Source: Wohlfahrtiimonas larvae_A
GTDB lineage: Bacteria; Pseudomonadota; Gammaproteobacteria; Cardiobacteriales; Wohlfahrtiimonadaceae
Assembly: GCA_040394195.1 (NCBI GenBank)
Contig: JBEBSR010000005.1
Location: 1 to 64,000 of the forward strand
Length of the DNA stretch: 64,000 nt
Reading direction: 5' to 3'
Part shown: one piece after another, positions 60,175-64,000 of the stretch
How the letters are laid out: each line of letters starts with the position of its first letter
Numbering within the stretch: position 1 is the stretch's first letter
Position numbers and translations under genes: made by a program
Notes under the pieces: model-generated
What the model was told of the DNA's origin: nothing
The model's database searches: none
Seen by the model: only the letters and a program-made list of their open reading frames with translations

Positions 60175-61088
60175 TGGCTTTGTAAATGTTTTAAGCGCTG
60201 TGGTAACTGACTTTGAAGAAAATCAACACAGACACGTAATTTTGCAGAATGGCTCAATCTTGTAGGATAGACTGCCCAGATATCAGCATTTTGCCAATAA
60301 TTAGGTAAAATTTGAATGAGCTCTTTATGCTTGAGCTCATCATTAATATCCCATAGAGATCTCAGCATAATGCCATGGCTATGCAATGCCCAATATTTTA
60401 CTAAATCACCATTGTTTGAAGCTAATTGACCAAAAACTTTGACGGATACTTTGCCTTTTTTACTGTCTAATTCCCACAATCCAAAAGGATGATCTCGTTC
60501 TTTAATGATTAAGCATTGATGCAGAGAAAGTTCATCTAACTTTTTTGGCGTACCATATTTCTTTAGATAATCAGGTGTTGCACATAAAATTCGGCGGTTT
60601 GAGAATAATTTTCGCGCGATTAAATTCGGTGCGATATTATTGCCAACCCGAATATCTAGATCTATTTGTTCACTGGCTAAATCTAAAATTTGATCAATGG
60701 TGTCAAAACGAATTGTTAATTTAGGGTATTTATTTGATAGCTCAGAGATTAATGGCGCTACATGTTGCCTACCAAATCCTAAGCTGCTTGTAATATTTAA
60801 AGAACCGCTAGGTTCATTCATTTGGTTTGAAATGCTTTCTACCACATTTTTAATATCTAATAAAATATCAATGCCTTTTTCATAAACCAGTAATCCATGG
60901 CTGGTAATATTTAAGGATCTTGTTGTTCTATTAAGCAATTTTACGCCTAAGCAATCTTCTAAGATTTGAATACGTTTACTGATATAAGCGGGCGACATAC
61001 CTATTTCATCAGCAGCTTTAGCAAAACTCCCATTTTTTACCACTTGGATAAATACATTTAAATCTTCGGTTTGAGGTAGATTATTCAC
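60171..61088 (-). CDS. LysR-family regulator, DmlR-like
   Basis: This 305-residue LTTR has an N-terminal HTH (NLPQTEDLNVFIQVVKNGSF, AADEIGMSPAYISKRIQILED) and an effector domain of the DmlR/PbpR-like group, with GSLNITSSLGFGRQHVAPLI, QIDLDIRVGNNIAPNLIARKL and a WAVYPTRLSHSAKLRVCVDFL C-terminus. It is divergent from the D-malate dehydrogenase gene 119 bp away, exactly the dmlR-dmlA arrangement of E. coli, where the regulator activates dmlA with D-malate. Confidence 0.87.
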   Translation of the reverse strand: MNNLPQTEDLNVFIQVVKNGSFAKAADEIGMSPAYISKRIQILEDCLGVKLLNRTTRSLNITSHGLLVYEKGIDILLDIKNVVESISNQMNEPSGSLNITSSLGFGRQHVAPLISELSNKYPKLTIRFDTIDQILDLASEQIDLDIRVGNNIAPNLIARKLFSNRRILCATPDYLKKYGTPKKLDELSLHQCLIIKERDHPFGLWELDSKKGKVSVKVFGQLASNNGDLVKYWALHSHGIMLRSLWDINDELKHKELIQILPNYWQNADIWAVYPTRLSHSAKLRVCVDFLQSQLPQRLKHLQSH

Positions 61089-61207
61089 GATTCATGTCCT
61101 TTGTATTTATAGAAGAAGGATTAGTTACAAAACAGATACAGGTTACTATATTTTTGCTCAGGAAAAGAGTTTAGTTAAAAGTTATACATAACAATGAGGA
61201 AGGATAT

Positions 61208-62293
61208 ATGTCAAAGATTTATAAGATTGCAGCATTAGCAGGTGATGGTATTGGTAAGGAAGTCATGCCTGAAGGTTTAAAAATTTTAAACACAGTTAAA
61301 GAGAAATTCAATTTACCATTGGAGATTGATATCTTTGATTGGGCAAGCTGCGATTATTACATCGAGCATCAAAAAATGATGCCAGATGATTGGTTTGAAA
61401 CATTAAAAGATTATGATGCAATCTATTTTGGCGCTGTGGGTTGGCCTGAAACTGTTCCTGATCACATCTCTTTGTGGGGTTCATTGTTACAGTTCAGACA
61501 GAAATTTGATCAATATGTGAATTTACGTCCTGTGCGTTTATTTGAAGGTGTTACATCACCATTAGCGGGTTTTAAGGCTGGCGATATTGATTATTACGTT
61601 GTGCGTGAGAACACTGAAGGTGAATATTCTTCTGTGGGTGGAAAAATGTTTGCAGGTACGGATCGTGAGTTTGTAACACAAGAAGCAATTTTTACACGCC
61701 ACGGTGTAGATCGTATTTTAAAATTTGCTTTTGAATTGGCAGAAAGCCGTCCTAGAAAGTTATTAACATCAGCAACTAAATCTAATGGTATCGCAATCAG
61801 TATGCCGTATTGGGATGAGCGAGTAGAATTTATGGCTGAACAATATCCCTCAGTAAAATGGGATAAGCAGCACATTGATATTTTATCTGCACGTTTCGTT
61901 TTACAACCTAATCGTTTCGATGTTGTTGTTGCTTCTAATTTATTTGGTGACATTTTATCTGATTTAGGCCCTGCAACGACTGGTACGATTGGACTATCAG
62001 CATCTGCAAACTTAAACCCTGATCGTAAATTTCCTTCATTATTTGAGCCCGTTCATGGTTCAGCACCAGATATTTATGGGCAAAACATTGCCAACCCAAT
62101 CGCGATGATTTGGTCCGCAGCAATGATGCTAGAGTTTTTTGGGCAAGAAAATGAACAGTTTAAGAAAGCGCATGATGTTATTTTACATGCAATTGAAACT
62201 GTTTTGGTTAAAGGTCCAATCACAAGAGATTTAGGTGGGAAGGCTTCGACAACAGAAGTAGGCTCTGCAATTAATCAGTTGGTTGCAGAATAA
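61208..62293 (+). CDS. dmlA: D-malate dehydrogenase (decarboxylating) / tartrate dehydrogenase family
   Basis: This 361-residue protein (the same length as E. coli DmlA) is an isocitrate/isopropylmalate-type beta-decarboxylating dehydrogenase. IAALAGDGIGKEVMPEGL forms the start, then GAVGWPETVPDHISLWGSLL, VNLRPVRLFEG, YYVVRENTEGEYSSVGG, the NAD-binding VVASNLFGDILSDL, and FEPVHGSAPDIYGQ. DmlA oxidises D-malate to pyruvate and CO2; relatives also accept tartrate and isopropylmalate. Divergence from a DmlR-like gene and the adjacent transporter favour D-malate or a related C4 acid. Confidence 0.9.
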   Translation: MSKIYKIAALAGDGIGKEVMPEGLKILNTVKEKFNLPLEIDIFDWASCDYYIEHQKMMPDDWFETLKDYDAIYFGAVGWPETVPDHISLWGSLLQFRQKFDQYVNLRPVRLFEGVTSPLAGFKAGDIDYYVVRENTEGEYSSVGGKMFAGTDREFVTQEAIFTRHGVDRILKFAFELAESRPRKLLTSATKSNGIAISMPYWDERVEFMAEQYPSVKWDKQHIDILSARFVLQPNRFDVVVASNLFGDILSDLGPATTGTIGLSASANLNPDRKFPSLFEPVHGSAPDIYGQNIANPIAMIWSAAMMLEFFGQENEQFKKAHDVILHAIETVLVKGPITRDLGGKASTTEVGSAINQLVAE

Positions 62294-62347
62294 TCAATGT
62301 GTTAAAAACATAATAAAACACACTGAATAGTATCAAAGGAGTTAGAT

Positions 62348-63655
62348 ATGGTGAAATCACATAATAAGTTTCGTTATCAAATATTTTTCTTAGTTTTGGT
62401 GGTTGCCTTAATCAACTATATTGACCGTGGTGCACTGTCTTATGCAGGATCACAGGTTATGGGAGAATTTGGTTTTAACAATCAAGATTGGGGAAAAATA
62501 CTAGGTTATTTTGGCTATGGTTATATGTTTGGCGCATTGATTGGTGGTGCATTAGGCGATTATTGGGGACCAAAAAAAGTTTGGTTGATTGCAGGTATTG
62601 CGTGGTCAATTTTTGAAGTAGGCACTGCATTCGCTGGTGAAATAGGCATGATGTTCTTTGGCGGCTCTGCTTTAGCAGGTTTTGCCATTATGCGTGTGTT
62701 ATTTGGTTTCTCTGAAGGACCAGCTTACTCCATCATTAATAAAACAATTGGCAATTGGGCAACACCTAAAGAGCGTGGATTTGTTGTAGGTATTGGTCTA
62801 TTAAGTACGCCATTAGGTGCATTGTTAACTGCTCCAGTATCTGTTGGTTTATTAGCGCTAACAGGTAGTTGGAGAGCAATGTTTATCATTTTAGGCATTG
62901 TTGGGTTAGTTGCATTATTCTTCTTAATGCGTGTATTTACGAATAGCCCTCGCGAAAGTAAATATGTATCAGAAGAAGAGTTGGCAGAAATTGAAGCAAG
63001 TCAAATAGCATCTGCAAACGCAGCTGAACAGGCTAGTCAAGAAGGCTCAAGTTTGAGATGGTTTGATTTCTTTAAAAGCCGTACATTAATTTTTAATACT
63101 GTAGGGTATTTTGCATTCATTTATGTGAATTTCTTGTTGTTAACTTGGACGCCAAAATTTTTGCAAGATCAGTTTAATTATAACTTATCTTCATTATGGT
63201 ATATGGGGATGGTTCCTTGGGTAGGTGCATGTTTCACGGTATTATTAGGTGGACGTTTTTCAGACTGGTTATTCCAGAAAACTGGCAAGTTAACCATCGC
63301 AAGAAGTTGGTTTGCGGCAAGCATTTTGTTTTTGACTACAATCTGCTTTATATCGGTTAATTTTGTCAGTAGTGCAGCAGCAGTTATAGCATTAATTTCT
63401 ATTGGTAACGCTTTAAACGCATTAGCGAACACGGTTTATTGGACAGTCGTGATTGATACAACGCCAAAAGCAAAAATTGGGACATATAGTGGAATGATGC
63501 ATTTCCTATCTAATATTGGTGCAGTATTGGCACCAACATTGACAGGTTACTTAGTCAGTCAATCAGGTTATGGTGCTATGTTTACTGCGGCGGCTGTTGT
63601 CACTTGTATTGGTATGGTTGCAATGTTATTAGTACGTCCAGGAAAATTGAAGTAA
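62348..63655 (+). CDS. MFS anion:cation symporter (ACS family)
   Basis: This 435-residue, 12-helix major facilitator protein has YIDRGALSYAG in the first helix, the loop 2-3 region GGALGDYWGPKKVW, RVLFGFSEGPAYSIINKTIGNWATPKERG, and a long cytoplasmic central loop (about residues 195-235). These point to the ACS group that carries glucarate, galactonate, phthalate or tartrate-type anions. It follows dmlA by 54 bp and precedes an asparaginase-like gene by 10 bp, so it probably imports the organic acid or amide handled by these enzymes. Confidence 0.85.
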   Translation: MVKSHNKFRYQIFFLVLVVALINYIDRGALSYAGSQVMGEFGFNNQDWGKILGYFGYGYMFGALIGGALGDYWGPKKVWLIAGIAWSIFEVGTAFAGEIGMMFFGGSALAGFAIMRVLFGFSEGPAYSIINKTIGNWATPKERGFVVGIGLLSTPLGALLTAPVSVGLLALTGSWRAMFIILGIVGLVALFFLMRVFTNSPRESKYVSEEELAEIEASQIASANAAEQASQEGSSLRWFDFFKSRTLIFNTVGYFAFIYVNFLLLTWTPKFLQDQFNYNLSSLWYMGMVPWVGACFTVLLGGRFSDWLFQKTGKLTIARSWFAASILFLTTICFISVNFVSSAAAVIALISIGNALNALANTVYWTVVIDTTPKAKIGTYSGMMHFLSNIGAVLAPTLTGYLVSQSGYGAMFTAAAVVTCIGMVAMLLVRPGKLK

Positions 63656-63665
63656 GGAGGATATT

Positions 63666-64000
63666 ATGACCATTAAAATTTCACTTGGCTCCTTAGGTGG
63701 CACAGTCAGCATGACTAAAGAGGCAACAGAAGCAGGGGTGAAGCCAAGATTAACGGCGACAGACTTAATTGCTTCTGTAGGGCATCCTTTGGATGGTTTA
63801 GAAATACATGCTGAAAATATCTTACAAGTACCTAGTAGTTATATAACATTTGAGCATGTTCTAAAATGTTACGATTGGGCGAAACAGCAAGTGAATGATG
63901 GTGCAGAAGGCATTGTATTAACGCAAGGCACAGATACTTTAGAGGAAACAGCATATCTGTTAGATTTGCTTTGGGATTCTGATGTGCCATTAGTACTAAT
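63666..64000 (+). CDS. Asparaginase-like protein, 3' end outside window
   Basis: An ATG at 63666 behind AAGGAGGA opens a frame of 111 codons that runs off the window. The family is recognised from GSLGGTVSMT at the N-terminus and EGIVLTQGTDTLEETAYLLDL near residue 90. In ordinary type I/II asparaginases the first block reads ATGGTIA, with its Thr as the nucleophile; here that Thr is Leu. The second catalytic Thr-Asp pair (GTDT) is intact. It may be a subfamily with altered chemistry. It shares the transcript with dmlA and the MFS gene. Confidence 0.8.
   Translation, partial: MTIKISLGSLGGTVSMTKEATEAGVKPRLTATDLIASVGHPLDGLEIHAENILQVPSSYITFEHVLKCYDWAKQQVNDGAEGIVLTQGTDTLEETAYLLDLLWDSDVPLVL

Noticed and set aside
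1..64000. CRISPR arrays, insertion sequences, integrases, rRNA or tRNA genes
   Set aside because: No regularly spaced repeats, transposase-like proteins, terminal inverted repeats with target duplications, or tRNA-like cloverleaf sequences were noticed by eye; a tRNA scan would be decisive.

Overview
The window is an AT-rich bacterial chromosome segment with about 55 densely packed genes. The gene set points to a gammaproteobacterium: lolB, ispE, bamE, kdsA, a complete phnCDEGHIJKLMNP operon, cit genes, dmlR/dmlA, puuP and mscL. The low GC and the small-molecule-fermenting gene set would suit an Orbales- or Cardiobacteriales-like host (Ignatzschineria/Wohlfahrtiimonas relatives), but I cannot fix the genus. 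I saw no rRNA, tRNA, CRISPR array, insertion sequence or phage gene.

Layout. (1) 1-11.2 kb: the end of a divergent YgiW/BOF-family gene, then a 12-gene phosphonate uptake and carbon-phosphorus lyase operon behind six tandem PhoB half-sites, and an unrelated-looking membrane protein gene. (2) 11.4-16.0 kb: a DHDPS-family enzyme, an aldehyde dehydrogenase, a metabolite:H+ symporter and a PAS-AraC regulator. (3) 16.1-24.9 kb: a citrate fermentation cluster, with a 2-hydroxycarboxylate transporter, citD-citE-citF, citC, citG, citX and a CitA/CitB-type two-component system. (4) 25-33.9 kb: nhaA; a ribose-type ABC transporter next to an exported nucleoside hydrolase; and a TrpXYZ/DUF534-type ABC transporter. 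(5) 34-39.6 kb: an orphan HsdR-N-like nuclease domain, an esterase, and an aminotransferase/HglS pair with a LysR regulator. (6) 39.8-43.9 kb: a dicarboxylate/amino-acid symporter; a TrpF-like gene that has lost its catalytic residues and sits behind a tyrosine-codon attenuator; a DPH6-like ATPase; an atypical SDR; and mscL. (7) 44.5-48.9 kb: a phosphatidylserine-decarboxylase-like (pyruvoyl) enzyme followed by two tandem APC antiporters. (8) 49-60.2 kb: mostly housekeeping and envelope genes (class I fumarase, ispE, lolB, puuP, four uncharacterised envelope proteins, maf, kdsA, mgsA, bamE, rnd, a Pmp3-like protein). (9) 60.2-64 kb: a DmlR-like regulator, D-malate dehydrogenase, an MFS carrier and the start of an asparaginase-like gene.

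How the genes work together. The window is rich in organic- and amino-acid uptake linked to degradation: citrate lyase yields oxaloacetate, while fumarase and D-malate dehydrogenase act on neighbouring C4 acids. The phosphonate operon serves phosphate scavenging. The exported nucleoside hydrolase and ribose importer look like a nucleoside-to-ribose salvage unit.

Three items deserve most attention: the complete ribosome-mediated attenuator with six consecutive Tyr codons at 41.08-41.27 kb; the TrpF pseudoenzyme it controls; and the PSD-like decarboxylase with two antiporters, which resembles an amino-acid decarboxylation/antiport system built on a PsiD-type enzyme rather than a PLP decarboxylase.
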